Of a stretch of DNA of 39,642 bases, positions 17,262 to 26,391 are shown one piece after another. The notes beneath the pieces were generated by a model, which saw only the letters and a list, made by a program, of their open reading frames with translations, was not told where the DNA came from and made no database searches. The stretch lies in the NCBI GenBank assembly GCA_905200645.1, contig CAJKLD010000023.1:1-39642 (forward strand), in the 5' to 3' direction. The position numbers were made by a program, and so were the translations under genes. The DNA comes from an uncultured Phascolarctobacterium sp. (GTDB taxonomy: Bacteria > Bacillota > Negativicutes > Acidaminococcales > Acidaminococcaceae). Each line of letters opens with the position of its first letter. Position 1 is the stretch's first letter.

Positions 17262-18239
17262 TTACTTTTTATCTTGTACGGAATTTTGTTCATTGGCAGT
17301 CGTTACAGTATTGGCAGATTCTGCTTTAGCTTCCGGCACAGCACTTTGCACTGCCGGTGCACTTTCTGCCGCCGCGTTAGCAGAAGCTTCCGGTTCTGCT
17401 TTAACCTTCGGCTCTGCCTGCGGCACAGCTGGTTGCGGAGCCTGTTCCTGCACTACCTTAGCATTTTGCAGCATATAAGTTTTTACGGCGACACCGTGCT
17501 CGCCCTGCAAATCCACCGGCTCGCCGTTAACAGTTACTTGCATTACACCTATATTACCGTATTTAATAATCAATTTTTCTTTGGCTTCATAAGTTTTTTT
17601 GTCCTTAGCAGACAACATTCCGGCAAAAATTTCTTTACCGTCAGCGTTTACCTCCAGCCAACAAGAGCCGTTGGCTTCCATATCAACCTGAATTTTATCA
17701 ACAGGCGCTTTGGCTGCCGTATCTTCGGCATTAGTAGCGGCTGGTGCTTGCTGCTCCTGCTCAACCACAGGCTGAGGACGATTTCTAAAATAGTTGATAG
17801 CTCCGGGAATAGCAAAATAACCGGCACCCAGCACCACAACTACAACTAAGCCTGCCAAAATTTGCTTCATATTGATAGCGGGCAGTTCCATACGTCCCGT
17901 ACCACTGCCAATATCCCGCGGATTCTTAAGCTGAATGTTCAGCTTTACCTTATCCACCTCGCGGATGCCTGCGGCGCGCACCTTATCTGCTGCCAAACCG
18001 GCGGCGCTGGCCTTATACATATTAACTAATTCTAAACCGTCCAAGCCCAAAAAATTGCCGTAATTGCGAATAATACCTTTGAGAAAAACTTCTCCCGGCG
18101 TTTTATCATATTCATCCTTTTCCACAGCTTCCAAATAACGGCTGCGAATGCTGGTACCTTTTTCCACATCCATTAACGACAAGCCTTTAGCCAAACGCGC
18201 TTCGCGCAGAATTGCACCAACGCTTTTTTCCATGTCCAT
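17262..18239 (-). CDS. rodZ: RodZ-like protein: HTH domain, TM helix, periplasmic DUF4115-type domain
   Basis: A 325-residue bitopic membrane protein probably linking cell-shape machinery to the envelope. Residues about 8-75 form an HTH_25-type helix-turn-helix (GAILREARLAKGLSLMDVEK, then IRSRYLEAVEKDEYDKTPGE). A single TM helix lies near 125-150 (ILAGLVVVVVLGAGYFAIPG). The outer part has a beta-rich DUF4115 pattern (SCWLEVNADGKEIFAGMLSA) and ends in an Ala/Pro/Glu-rich tail. GGGAGG supports the start at 18239. Between ftsK and ygiQ, as in many Firmicutes. Confidence 0.85.
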   Translation of the reverse strand: MDMEKSVGAILREARLAKGLSLMDVEKGTSIRSRYLEAVEKDEYDKTPGEVFLKGIIRNYGNFLGLDGLELVNMYKASAAGLAADKVRAAGIREVDKVKLNIQLKNPRDIGSGTGRMELPAINMKQILAGLVVVVVLGAGYFAIPGAINYFRNRPQPVVEQEQQAPAATNAEDTAAKAPVDKIQVDMEANGSCWLEVNADGKEIFAGMLSAKDKKTYEAKEKLIIKYGNIGVMQVTVNGEPVDLQGEHGVAVKTYMLQNAKVVQEQAPQPAVPQAEPKVKAEPEASANAAAESAPAVQSAVPEAKAESANTVTTANEQNSVQDKK

Positions 18240-18259
18240 TTGTCAGTACCTCCCCTTGA

Positions 18260-20974
18260 TCAAGCCTTAAGAAAACGCTCCTCTGCTTCCTGGCGGGACA
18301 TAATAACCTCTCTGGGCTTGCTGCCGACGGATTGGCCCACAATTCCCAGTTCTTCCATATTATCAACTAAACGCGCAGCTCTAGTATAACCGATACGGAA
18401 ACGTCTTTGCAGCATAGAAGCCGACGCTTGTCCCATATCTAAAACTAAACTCAAAGCATCCGGGAACAATTCATCCTCCGCAGATAAATCGCTGCCTGCT
18501 TCTTCGGACGAATTATTTTTATTTTTACTGTCGCATTCCAGCTCCTGCTGCGTAACCTCTTCGGTGTAATTAACAGGAATGGACTGCTGCACAATAAACT
18601 GCACAATTTTATTTAACTCATCATCGGTCACAAACGCACCCTGCACACGCACCGGTTTATTAAAGCCAATAGGATAAAAAAGCATATCGCCCTTGCCCAA
18701 AAGCTTTTCCGCGCCGCCCATATCAATAATGGTACGGGAATCCGTTTGTGAAGAAACAGCAAAAGCAATACGAGAGGGAATGTTTGCCTTTACAATACCC
18801 GTGATAACATCTACGGAAGGACGCTGGGTTGCCAAAATCAAATGAATACCGGCAGCGCGCGCTTTCTGTGCCAAACGCAGAATGGCATCCTCTACATCAA
18901 CCTTAGCTACCATCATCAAATCGGACAATTCGTCGATAATGATAACAATGAATGGCATTTTTTCTGTGGTCTGCGCGTTATAGCTGTTGATTTCGCGCAC
19001 ATGATTATCAGCAAACAGCTTATAACGACGCTCCATTTCCGCCACAGCCCAATGCAGAGCAGATGCAGCTTTTTTCGGCTCCGTTACTACGGGCGTCAAA
19101 AGATGTGGAATGCCGTTATAATTAGACAGCTCGACTACCTTGGGGTCAACCAAAATCAGCTTGACCTCTTCCGGACGCGCCTTGTACAAAATTCCGGCAA
19201 TAATCGTATTAATGCATACTGATTTACCGCTGCCGGTAGAGCCTGCTACCAGCAAGTGCGGCATTTTAGCCAAATCGGCAGAAATAATTTCGCCGCTGAT
19301 ATCCTTGCCCAATCCAATACATAAACGCGAAGCGGCATTGCGCACAGTGGCGGTATCCACTACCTCTCTAAAGCACACCGTATCATTTTTAATATTGGGT
19401 GCTTCAATGCCAATAGCAGATTTACCGGGAATTGGCGCTTCAATACGCACGCCGGGCGCTGCCAAGCGCAAAGCAATATCGTCAGCCAAATTTACGACGG
19501 AGCTGACCTTAACGCCCGGAGCTGGTTCCAGCTCAAAGCGCGTTACGGATGGTCCGCGAGTTACGGCGATAACCTTAGCCCGCACGCGAAAATCTGCCAG
19601 CGTTTGCTCCAAGACGGCACATTGCTCCATAATATCCTTTTGGTAGGACATCGGGTCGCTGACGCGCGGCATATCTAAAAGCTCTAAAGGCGGCAACTGA
19701 TAAGCATTAGCCTCAAGATTTTCATTTTCTTCATTATTATCTTCATTATCTTCGTTGTTGGCAGCCGTTTCCTCAACAGCCGGTTCAGTAGCAGCTTTAG
19801 TTTCGCTTACCGCTTCCTGCACCTTATCGGCGCTGTCATAAATAGCAATTTTGCGTTCTTCCGGCTGCTCAACGTCACTAATCGTTACTGCATTCTTTTC
19901 CGTTGCGACTTGAGCAATTTTTTCAGCAGTAACTTCTTTTAAACGCTCTCTATATTCGTTGTGAATAATCGAAGGAGCTTCTTGAATTACAGGACGCTCT
20001 GCCTCCGGCGCAGGCGCAGAACCGTCCAGAAAACGATGCTCCGGCATAGGCGTTGCCACATCACCGTTATCGTAATTGATAACCGGACGCAAGACAACAT
20101 TATTTTCCTTAACGGAAGATTTCCACTCCGGTACCGGCACAACAACCTTATTTTCCTTAGCGGAAACGGACTGCCACTCCGGCACTTGGATCGGGTCGTG
20201 CTCCAGCTCCTGTTTAATAGGCTCTTCATCATAAGGATTATTTTTCACACCTAAAATACTTTTGATAGATGATTTTTTTTCAATACCGTCGGTAAAAGTA
20301 CCAAACTCACCGCTGCGATAAATACTTCTAATAGAATTATTAGCGACAGCTTTATTTTTATTAGGAATAATTTGGCTGCCGGCAGATTTTTGCGGCTTTA
20401 TTTTCTGCTCCTGCTCCAACTGCCGCACATCAATTTCGTCACTGCTGCCGGTAATATCGGCAATCAGCCCGGAAAGCCAGTTCCAAATAGTGCTTACGGG
20501 AAACAGTAACCAAATGCTTGCAAGCCAGCCAAAAGCTAAAACCAACCAAGTACCGATCACACCCAAAGAACGATGCAAAGGCAAAACTAGCAGTCCTCCG
20601 ATCAAACCGCCGCCATTAGGCAAAAGATGCGGCGTAAGCTCTTCGTTTACAGGCACAAAAACATGATGAGCTGTGCCAAAAAGGCACAGCATCACCAAGA
20701 TAAAAGCCAGTGTTTTTTTCTGCAGCAGGGTGATTTTTCCGTCCCAATAAAGTTTCCAAGACAGCAAAAAGCAAGTTACAGACAATAAAAATGCACCTTT
20801 GCCCAAAAGATAGCTTTGGCATTTAGCAATAAAGCCAAAAATCGCGCTGTTTGCATCGCTAAACAATGCTACAACAAATATTATTCCTGCCAGCAAAAAG
20901 AAGCCAGCCGCATATAAAGCCGCAGCAGAATCGTTATTTTGTTTTTGCTTCCTTTTTACTCTATCTTTGGTCAA
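18260..20974 (-). CDS. ftsK: FtsK/SpoIIIE DNA translocase
   Basis: A 904-residue septal DNA pump for chromosome segregation. Four N-terminal TM segments (about 20-165) anchor it; a poorly conserved acidic linker (about 180-430) follows. The motor has Walker A AGSTGSGKS (577-585), Walker B VIIIDEL (677-683) and ATQRPSVDVITG. A C-terminal winged-helix gamma domain (about 835-895; MGQASASMLQRRFRIGYTRA) reads polarity sites. The start is TTG at 20974 with AGGAG seven bases upstream. The linker holds a tandem repeat (VPEW-x-S...KEN-x-VV twice, about 264-295). It follows the RNase J gene by 16 bp. Confidence 0.95.
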   Translation of the reverse strand: MTKDRVKRKQKQNNDSAAALYAAGFFLLAGIIFVVALFSDANSAIFGFIAKCQSYLLGKGAFLLSVTCFLLSWKLYWDGKITLLQKKTLAFILVMLCLFGTAHHVFVPVNEELTPHLLPNGGGLIGGLLVLPLHRSLGVIGTWLVLAFGWLASIWLLFPVSTIWNWLSGLIADITGSSDEIDVRQLEQEQKIKPQKSAGSQIIPNKNKAVANNSIRSIYRSGEFGTFTDGIEKKSSIKSILGVKNNPYDEEPIKQELEHDPIQVPEWQSVSAKENKVVVPVPEWKSSVKENNVVLRPVINYDNGDVATPMPEHRFLDGSAPAPEAERPVIQEAPSIIHNEYRERLKEVTAEKIAQVATEKNAVTISDVEQPEERKIAIYDSADKVQEAVSETKAATEPAVEETAANNEDNEDNNEENENLEANAYQLPPLELLDMPRVSDPMSYQKDIMEQCAVLEQTLADFRVRAKVIAVTRGPSVTRFELEPAPGVKVSSVVNLADDIALRLAAPGVRIEAPIPGKSAIGIEAPNIKNDTVCFREVVDTATVRNAASRLCIGLGKDISGEIISADLAKMPHLLVAGSTGSGKSVCINTIIAGILYKARPEEVKLILVDPKVVELSNYNGIPHLLTPVVTEPKKAASALHWAVAEMERRYKLFADNHVREINSYNAQTTEKMPFIVIIIDELSDLMMVAKVDVEDAILRLAQKARAAGIHLILATQRPSVDVITGIVKANIPSRIAFAVSSQTDSRTIIDMGGAEKLLGKGDMLFYPIGFNKPVRVQGAFVTDDELNKIVQFIVQQSIPVNYTEEVTQQELECDSKNKNNSSEEAGSDLSAEDELFPDALSLVLDMGQASASMLQRRFRIGYTRAARLVDNMEELGIVGQSVGSKPREVIMSRQEAEERFLKA

Positions 20975-20990
20975 GGTAAAACTCCTATCA

Positions 20991-22655
20991 TTAAATCTCC
21001 ATAATAATCGGCAGAATCATGGGACGACGGCGGGTACGCTCATAAAGGAAACGGCCTAAGCTGTCGCGCACAGTGGATTTTATGGCAGACCATTCAGATA
21101 CGCCGTTTTCTTCACAGCGTTCCAAAGCCTGCTGCACTTTTTCGCGTGCTTCATCCATTAACCCCTCTGCCTCACGCACGTAAACAAAACCGCGGGAAAC
21201 AATATCCGGACCTGATACCACATGACAATTTTCTCTGTCAATAGTTACAACAACAATCATAATACCGTCCTGCGAAAGCTGACGGCGGTCTCGCAGAACG
21301 ATATTGCCAACATCGCCAACGCCAAGACCATCAACCAAAACCTTACCCGCAGGCACCTTACCGGTAATACCAATACTATTCTGCGTCAATTCAATAACGC
21401 TGCCGTTTTCGGCAATAACAATATTTTCTTTGGGCATCCCAAGGCTTTGCGCCAGATTAGCATGTTTAATCAAATGACGGAACTCGCCATGCACAGGAAT
21501 AAAGAAACGAGGACGCACTAAATTATGCATCAATTTGATTTCCTCTTGGCTGGCATGTCCGGAAACATGTACGCCGTTACTTTTTTCGTAAATAACATCT
21601 GCGCCCAGCTTATATAAATGGTCAATAGTGCGGGAAACAAGCTTTTCGTTGCCGGGAATAGGCGTTGCGGAAATAATTACCGTATCACCGGGCATAATGT
21701 CAACCTTTTTATGGTCATTCATAGCCATACGCGTCAAAGCGCTCATCGGCTCGCCCTGACTACCGGTAGTAATAATCACAATTTTATCAGGCGTATAATT
21801 GTGCGCTTCATCAATATCGATAATCTCGCCTTCAGGAGCCTTTAAATATCCCAGCTCCTTAGCAATGCTTACCACATTAACCATACTACGGCCAATAACG
21901 GCTACCTTGCGGTCATATTTCATGGCTGCGTCAATAACCTGCTGAATGCGATGGACGTTGGAAGAAAAAGTAGCTACAATAATACGATTTTTAGCATAGC
22001 GGAACTCATCGTCAAAAGTTCTGCCAACCATTTTCTCGCTGGGAGTAAAGCCGGGGCGTTCGGCGTTAGTACTGTCAGCCAATAAAGCCAACACGCCGCG
22101 GTCGCCATACTCGGCAAATTTATTAAACTCCGTAACCTGTCCGTCAACGGGAGTGTGGTCAATTTTAAAATCGCCTGTGTGAATTATCGTACCAATAGGC
22201 GTGCCGATAGCAATAGCGATAGCGTCAGGAATACTATGGTTTACGCGAATAAAATCCATTTTAAAAGCACCGGCGCTAATTTTATCGCCGGGTTTTATAG
22301 TACGAAGATTTTCCGAGCCGACGCCGTTTTCCTTTAAACGTCCTTGCAAAATACCTAGAGTAAGTGCGGTACCGTATACAGGACAATCTACTTGCTTCAT
22401 TACGTAGGGCAGCGCGCCAATATGGTCCTCGTGTCCATGCGTTAAAAAAATACCCTTCAATTTATCTTGATTTTCTATTAAATACGTTATATCCGGAATG
22501 ACCAAATCAATGCCCAGCATATCGTCCTCCGGAAACATTAAGCCGGCATCAATAAGAATCATGTCATCGCCATAACGAAAAACAGTCATATTTTTACCAA
22601 TTTCCCCTAGACCGCCCAGAGGAATGATTTGCACTTTCTTTTGAAATTTTCCCAA
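20991..22655 (-). CDS. ribonuclease J
   Basis: A 554-residue metallo-beta-lactamase/beta-CASP RNase with 5' exonuclease and endonuclease activity, central to Firmicute mRNA turnover and rRNA maturation. The signature HGHEDHIG is at 73-80, and IHTGDFKIDH, STNAERPG, TFSSNVHRIQQ (beta-CASP) and FIPVHGEFRH follow. Length is normal for RNase J. The start is TTG, ten bases after GGAGG. The promoter at 22756-22784 leaves a leader of about 95 nt. This appears to be the first gene of the run reaching to the YnbB-like gene. Confidence 0.94.
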   Translation of the reverse strand: MGKFQKKVQIIPLGGLGEIGKNMTVFRYGDDMILIDAGLMFPEDDMLGIDLVIPDITYLIENQDKLKGIFLTHGHEDHIGALPYVMKQVDCPVYGTALTLGILQGRLKENGVGSENLRTIKPGDKISAGAFKMDFIRVNHSIPDAIAIAIGTPIGTIIHTGDFKIDHTPVDGQVTEFNKFAEYGDRGVLALLADSTNAERPGFTPSEKMVGRTFDDEFRYAKNRIIVATFSSNVHRIQQVIDAAMKYDRKVAVIGRSMVNVVSIAKELGYLKAPEGEIIDIDEAHNYTPDKIVIITTGSQGEPMSALTRMAMNDHKKVDIMPGDTVIISATPIPGNEKLVSRTIDHLYKLGADVIYEKSNGVHVSGHASQEEIKLMHNLVRPRFFIPVHGEFRHLIKHANLAQSLGMPKENIVIAENGSVIELTQNSIGITGKVPAGKVLVDGLGVGDVGNIVLRDRRQLSQDGIMIVVVTIDRENCHVVSGPDIVSRGFVYVREAEGLMDEAREKVQQALERCEENGVSEWSAIKSTVRDSLGRFLYERTRRRPMILPIIMEI

Positions 22656-22755
22656 AAAAAATACACCTCCAATTTTTTATTTTGTATTATATCCGCACAA
22701 ATGTAGAACTTTTTATTTTTAGGTACACGATGTCCGCACACATACTCTCCATTAT

Positions 22756-22784
22756 ATTATACACTAAATATGCTGTTATGACAA
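22756..22784 (-). promoter_or_regulatory. sigma-A-type promoter of the RNase J run
   Basis: On the minus strand TTGTCA (22779-22784), a 17-nt spacer and TATAAT (22756-22761). An 8-bp direct repeat TCCGCACA lies downstream at 22692-22699 and 22733-22740, 41 bp apart, which could be a paired regulator site in the leader. A second TATAAT at 22686-22691 lacks a good -35 box. Confidence 0.7.
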
Positions 22785-22856
22785 ATATCCGCTTTACATT
22801 TTTGTAAAAAAAGTGTGAGAGGGAAACATAAAAATTATAAAGCTTTTTTAATATGG

Positions 22857-22895
22857 TAAAAAATAAGCACCCAACAGATTCTTCTGACAGGTGCT
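22857..22895 (-). terminator. terminator of the toxin-antitoxin operon
   Basis: AGCACC (22866-22871) pairs with GGTGCT (22890-22895), with an inner CAGA/TCTG stem around a TTCT loop. On the minus strand the hairpin is followed by a T-rich tail (TTATTTTTTA), placing it 37 bp after the toxin gene. Confidence 0.65.
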
Positions 22896-22931
22896 CATTT
22901 TATATTATTCTTAAATTTTTTTGATTACCTA

Positions 22932-23225
22932 TTAACTTTTCAAATACCGTTTCAGTTGCTCATAAAAGTTTTCTCTTGTTCCAGCCATAATTACCACAAT
23001 AACCTCATCACCTACACGCTCAACTGTATATGCTATTTCATAATTTGTTTTATTGTAGTAAATATCATAACCATAAATACCACTTAAATCTCCTAGTTTT
23101 TCCTCGCCGACTGTATAATCTTCACAAATTTCATCAATAGCTTTTTTATACAGTGCCTTCAATTTCTTATCTTTCAGTTTTTTAATGAATCTTGCAGCAG
23201 GAGGCAGAAAACGCACTTCTAGCAT
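22932..23225 (-). CDS. RelE/ParE-superfamily toxin
   Basis: A 97-residue basic protein with the RelE/ParE pattern: VRFLPPAARFIKKLKDKK at the start, a central GDLSGIYGYDIYYNKTNYEIAYTVE beta-sheet and VIVVIMAGTRENFYEQLKRYL at the end. RelE-like members cleave mRNA on ribosomes; ParE-like members poison gyrase, and sequence alone does not decide. It lies 3 bp after an AbrB-type antitoxin gene, the usual antitoxin-first order. The DNA is more AT-rich than the flanking core genes, suggesting acquisition. Confidence 0.85.
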   Translation of the reverse strand: MLEVRFLPPAARFIKKLKDKKLKALYKKAIDEICEDYTVGEEKLGDLSGIYGYDIYYNKTNYEIAYTVERVGDEVIVVIMAGTRENFYEQLKRYLKS

Positions 23226-23228
23226 AAA

Positions 23229-23606
23229 TCAGTCCTCCATATCAAAGACATCATCATAACTTACATATTTTTCTTTGCCTTCAACAACACGTTTAGCATC
23301 TAACAGCATTGCTTCAACCGCAGGTCTAACCTGTGCCTGTTTTTTCTTGAACTCACAAAGCAATTCTTGCCCCGAAAAGCCTTGTGCAATAAGTTCTGCA
23401 AGTATCTGTTCTGCAAAAACTCCGTCCGAAACAGCTTTAACAGGACGAATAATCAATGCGTTATCACGTACCACACATTCTGCTTCATCTCCAAAACCTA
23501 ATAATTGGTAAAACTTCTGCGGTATCGTTATTTGTCGTTTAGAGGAAATGCTCAAAATTTTTCTATTCACTTTTGCGCTATCTTTTTCCAATGTTGCTGT
23601 AACCAT
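23229..23606 (-). CDS. AbrB/SpoVT-type antitoxin
   Basis: A 125-residue protein whose N-terminal half carries the swapped-hairpin DNA-binding pattern (ISSKRQITIPQKFYQLLGF, then CVVRDNALIIRPV). The C-terminal half (about 60-125) is helical and acidic and probably wraps the toxin. It overlaps nothing and ends 3 bp before the RelE-like gene. Antitoxins of this type repress their own operon; the promoter at 23678-23706 is followed by a paired 13-bp direct repeat that is a likely operator. Confidence 0.85.
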   Translation of the reverse strand: MVTATLEKDSAKVNRKILSISSKRQITIPQKFYQLLGFGDEAECVVRDNALIIRPVKAVSDGVFAEQILAELIAQGFSGQELLCEFKKKQAQVRPAVEAMLLDAKRVVEGKEKYVSYDDVFDMED

Positions 23607-23643
23607 GATTTTTATCTCCTTATCTTTTACATTAAAGCAGATT

Positions 23644-23671
23644 TTTCTTGGTTTCTCATTTCTTGGTTTCT
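23644..23671. repeat. 13-bp direct repeat pair, probable antitoxin operator
   Basis: TTTCTTGGTTTCT occurs at 23644-23656 and again at 23659-23671, 15 bp centre to centre, just downstream of the -10 box of the toxin-antitoxin promoter. The position suits repression by the AbrB-type antitoxin. Confidence 0.6.
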
Positions 23672-23677
23672 AAGAAT

Positions 23678-23706
23678 ATTATAGACGAACAACTTAATAA
23701 AGTCAA
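23678..23706 (-). promoter_or_regulatory. promoter of the toxin-antitoxin operon
   Basis: On the minus strand TTGACT (23701-23706), a 17-nt spacer and perfect TATAAT (23678-23683), about 72 bp upstream of the antitoxin start. Confidence 0.75.
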
Positions 23707-23847
23707 TAAACGCACCTATGATTACTACCTATTGTTCATACAACGCTTGTAAATTACAAAAACACTCCTAAAATAAACTAATCTACTTTAGAAGTATCAT
23801 ATCGCTTTCTGTAGTGTAATCCTCTTTCTATTGTATGCAACAATAAA

Positions 23848-24897
23848 TTATCTATTCCCATACATTTTCTCATAATACTTTTGATATTCGCCGCTAATAA
23901 TATCCTGCCACCATTTTTTATTTTCAAGATACCATTTGATAGTTTTTTTGATACCATCAGCAAACTTAGTTTCCGGCAGCCAGCCTAATTCATTATGAAT
24001 TTTTGTCGGATCAATAGCGTAACGCATATCGTGACCTTTGCGGTCTGTCACGTGCGTGATTAAGCTTTCCGGCTTGCCAAGCTCTTTGCAGATTAGCTTT
24101 ACGATATCAATATTACGCATTTCATTGTGACCGCCGATATTATAAACCTCACCCACTCTGCCTTTATGAAGAATCAAGTCAATAGCTTTGCAGTGATCCT
24201 CAACATATAACCAATCGCGCACATTTAAGCCTTCGCCATAAACAGGCAACGGCTTATCAGCCAAAGCGTTGGCAATCATCAAGGGAATTAGCTTCTCCGG
24301 AAAATGATAAGGACCGTAATTATTAGAGCAACGGGAAATAGTCACAGGCAAGCCATAAGTACGATGATAAGCCATTACCAATAAATCAGCTCCGGCCTTG
24401 GAAGAAGAATACGGACTGCTGGTGTGAATCGGAGTTTCCTCCGTAAAGAATAAATCCGCCCTATCCAAAGGCAAATCGCCATATACTTCATCAGTAGAAA
24501 CCTGATGATAGCGCTTGATGCCATATTTACGACAAGCATCCATCAACGTTGCCGTACCCATGATGTTTGTTTTCAAGAAAATCCCTGGATCTTCAATAGA
24601 GCGGTCAACATGGCTCTCCGCCGCAAAGTTCACTACAATATCAGGACGCTCTTCTTCAAAAAGCTTGTACACTGCTTCTCTATCGCATATATCTGCCTTC
24701 ACAAAGCGAAAATTGGTATTATCCATCACACCTGCCAAAGTAGATAAATTTCCTGCATAGGTCAATTTATCCAAACAAATAATGCGATACTCCGGATACT
24801 TTTCCAGCATATGAAAAATAAAATTTGAGCCAATAAAGCCAGCACCGCCGGTTACGATAATAGTCATAGCTATTGCTACGTCACTGTAATAACCCAT
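23848..24897 (-). CDS. rfbB: dTDP-glucose 4,6-dehydratase
   Basis: A 349-residue extended short-chain dehydrogenase that turns dTDP-glucose into dTDP-4-keto-6-deoxyglucose for rhamnose-type surface sugars. It has the NAD motif GGAGFIG (17-23), the catalytic STDEVYG (134-140, Asp136 and Glu137) and YSSSK (163-167), and RCSNNYGPYHFPEKLIP. The start at 24897 is preceded by AGGAG at 11 bases; the internal ATG at residue 11, where most relatives begin, has no ribosome site. The other dTDP-rhamnose genes (rfbA, C, D) are not here, so it is alone in an accessory block between two toxin-antitoxin modules. Confidence 0.92.
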   Translation of the reverse strand: MGYYSDVAIAMTIIVTGGAGFIGSNFIFHMLEKYPEYRIICLDKLTYAGNLSTLAGVMDNTNFRFVKADICDREAVYKLFEEERPDIVVNFAAESHVDRSIEDPGIFLKTNIMGTATLMDACRKYGIKRYHQVSTDEVYGDLPLDRADLFFTEETPIHTSSPYSSSKAGADLLVMAYHRTYGLPVTISRCSNNYGPYHFPEKLIPLMIANALADKPLPVYGEGLNVRDWLYVEDHCKAIDLILHKGRVGEVYNIGGHNEMRNIDIVKLICKELGKPESLITHVTDRKGHDMRYAIDPTKIHNELGWLPETKFADGIKKTIKWYLENKKWWQDIISGEYQKYYEKMYGNR

Positions 24898-24925
24898 AAT
24901 CTTATCATCTCCTTGAAATTAAAAG

Positions 24926-24953
24926 AAGCATTAAACTTAATAGCCTAATGCTT
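24926..24953 (-). terminator. terminator of the hipBA operon
   Basis: A perfect 8-bp stem (24926-24933 with 24946-24953, 12-base loop), followed on the minus strand by CTTTTAATTTC, 9 bp after the hipA stop and 28 bp ahead of rfbB. Confidence 0.55.
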
Positions 24954-24961
24954 TTCATTCT

Positions 24962-26095
24962 TTATCGTAAATATTCTTTTAGCTCCGTATTAACACAATC
25001 TTGAATATCTAAAGCTATCTGTTTAGCTTTCTTATTATTCATTCCTATCCCGTCAGCAACCTGCAAAATATCTTCCATGCCTGGATTAAAACCATTTCCA
25101 TGTACTGCCGTAGCATGCTCACCGCCTATGGAGTTACTATAGGTAAGGTCATAAGCAGGCGATAATTTCCATCTGTTTTCTTTATCATCATACAAAAATG
25201 CAAAATTTTTAGAATGGTCGTCTCTGTTATGAGCAAATACATTAAAGCACATTAGCCTGAATATTTTTTCTACTTCAGTAAAGTCTTTAGTCAGGTTTAA
25301 TGTCAGCTTCATTAAAATATCATAATCAAGATTTGGTATTCTGTGAGAAGTTTCCAAAAGCCCTGATACTGATACCATATGTACACGCTTTGCTTTTTTA
25401 TCTGCATCTACTGTACGGTCAAATCTTTTTACGCCAAAATAACCGCTGCAATTATTTGAGCTAAATAATCTGGTTTCCGGCATTTCAATTCCACATTTTT
25501 TAGCACATAAGGAATAGCTGTATTCCTCCAAGCCTATATTCTTGCTATCTTCTCTGGCTGAAAATTTAATTATCCAATCTTCGCCATCAATACTGGTTAA
25601 TATTTTTGGTTTTGCACCGCCGGATGAGCCGCCCAGTCTGAATAATTCATCCAGATTGGGAGAATAGTTTGTTGCCAGTATTTCTGAACACTCGGCAGCT
25701 ATTTTATCTAAATCTAAATCAGCATTTTTTACTGGCAATTTATACTCCGGTTCATATCTTAATGCTCCCATACCCGATGAGCCTACTATTGCAAGCCTAT
25801 CTACAGGAGTCAAAGCAGCCGGAACAATATTATTCTTTACCAACACTCTGTCAACGAGTAATCTGCCCCATCCGTCCGGAAGGCTGTCAGCAAATACTCC
25901 AAACACTCCGTCAAAGGGATCTGCTTTAGGCATAAAGACTTTTTTGAACAAAGGCAAAGAATAAGGACTTATACTGAAACCTTCAGCAATCCATTCAGCA
26001 GTATATTCAAAAACTGCCAGGTAATTTTTATAAACTACCAATGTGCCTACTTTTCTGTCATCATATAATACATTAAGTTCTTTAATCTTCTGCAT
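24962..26095 (-). CDS. hipA: HipA-family serine/threonine kinase toxin
   Basis: A 377-residue HipA-type kinase; the model member phosphorylates glutamyl-tRNA synthetase and causes dormancy. The N-terminal coupling domain (about 5-110) contains VGTLVVYKNYLAVFEYTAEW and FDGVFGVFADSLPDGWGR. The phosphate loop region reads LGGSSGGAKPK (154-164). The catalytic loop FAHNRDDHSKNFAF (287-300) and metal-binding SPAYDLTYS (312-320) are intact. It is shorter than E. coli HipA (about 440) but has both halves, so it is not the split HipS/HipT type. AGAGGAG precedes the ATG, and it overlaps hipB by 14 bp. Confidence 0.9.
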   Translation of the reverse strand: MQKIKELNVLYDDRKVGTLVVYKNYLAVFEYTAEWIAEGFSISPYSLPLFKKVFMPKADPFDGVFGVFADSLPDGWGRLLVDRVLVKNNIVPAALTPVDRLAIVGSSGMGALRYEPEYKLPVKNADLDLDKIAAECSEILATNYSPNLDELFRLGGSSGGAKPKILTSIDGEDWIIKFSAREDSKNIGLEEYSYSLCAKKCGIEMPETRLFSSNNCSGYFGVKRFDRTVDADKKAKRVHMVSVSGLLETSHRIPNLDYDILMKLTLNLTKDFTEVEKIFRLMCFNVFAHNRDDHSKNFAFLYDDKENRWKLSPAYDLTYSNSIGGEHATAVHGNGFNPGMEDILQVADGIGMNNKKAKQIALDIQDCVNTELKEYLR

Positions 26096-26372
26096 TCTTT
26101 ATCTCCTCTATGGACAGAAACGGAACATCAGCAAATAGATTTTTCATTTCATCATCTATACCTAATGCAATAGTAATTTTAGTCAGAGACATCAAGGATA
26201 TTTCGCTAGTTTGTTCAAAGCGTTTCACAGATCCAAGGCTTACTCCTGCTTTCTCACCTAATTCCTGCTGTGATATTTTACGTCTTCTGCGAATATTCCT
26301 GATTCTGCCAGCTATAAGCTTATTTATATCTTTTGGTGTTGTATTTGTCAGTAAAAGCTCAAAGTTATTCAT
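26082..26372 (-). CDS. hipB: HipB-like XRE-family antitoxin
   Basis: A 96-residue protein with one XRE helix-turn-helix (about 22-80: RIRNIRRRRKISQQELGEKA, GVSLGSVKRFEQTSEISL, MSLTKITIALGI). It would bind HipA and repress the operon. Its 3' end overlaps hipA by 14 bp, giving coupled translation. The ribosome site at its own start is weak. Twenty bp upstream ends the four-cysteine ORF, so the three may share one transcript. Confidence 0.85.
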   Translation of the reverse strand: MNNFELLLTNTTPKDINKLIAGRIRNIRRRRKISQQELGEKAGVSLGSVKRFEQTSEISLMSLTKITIALGIDDEMKNLFADVPFLSIEEIKNAED

Positions 26373-26391
26373 ATCTATTATTGTAGCTCAT

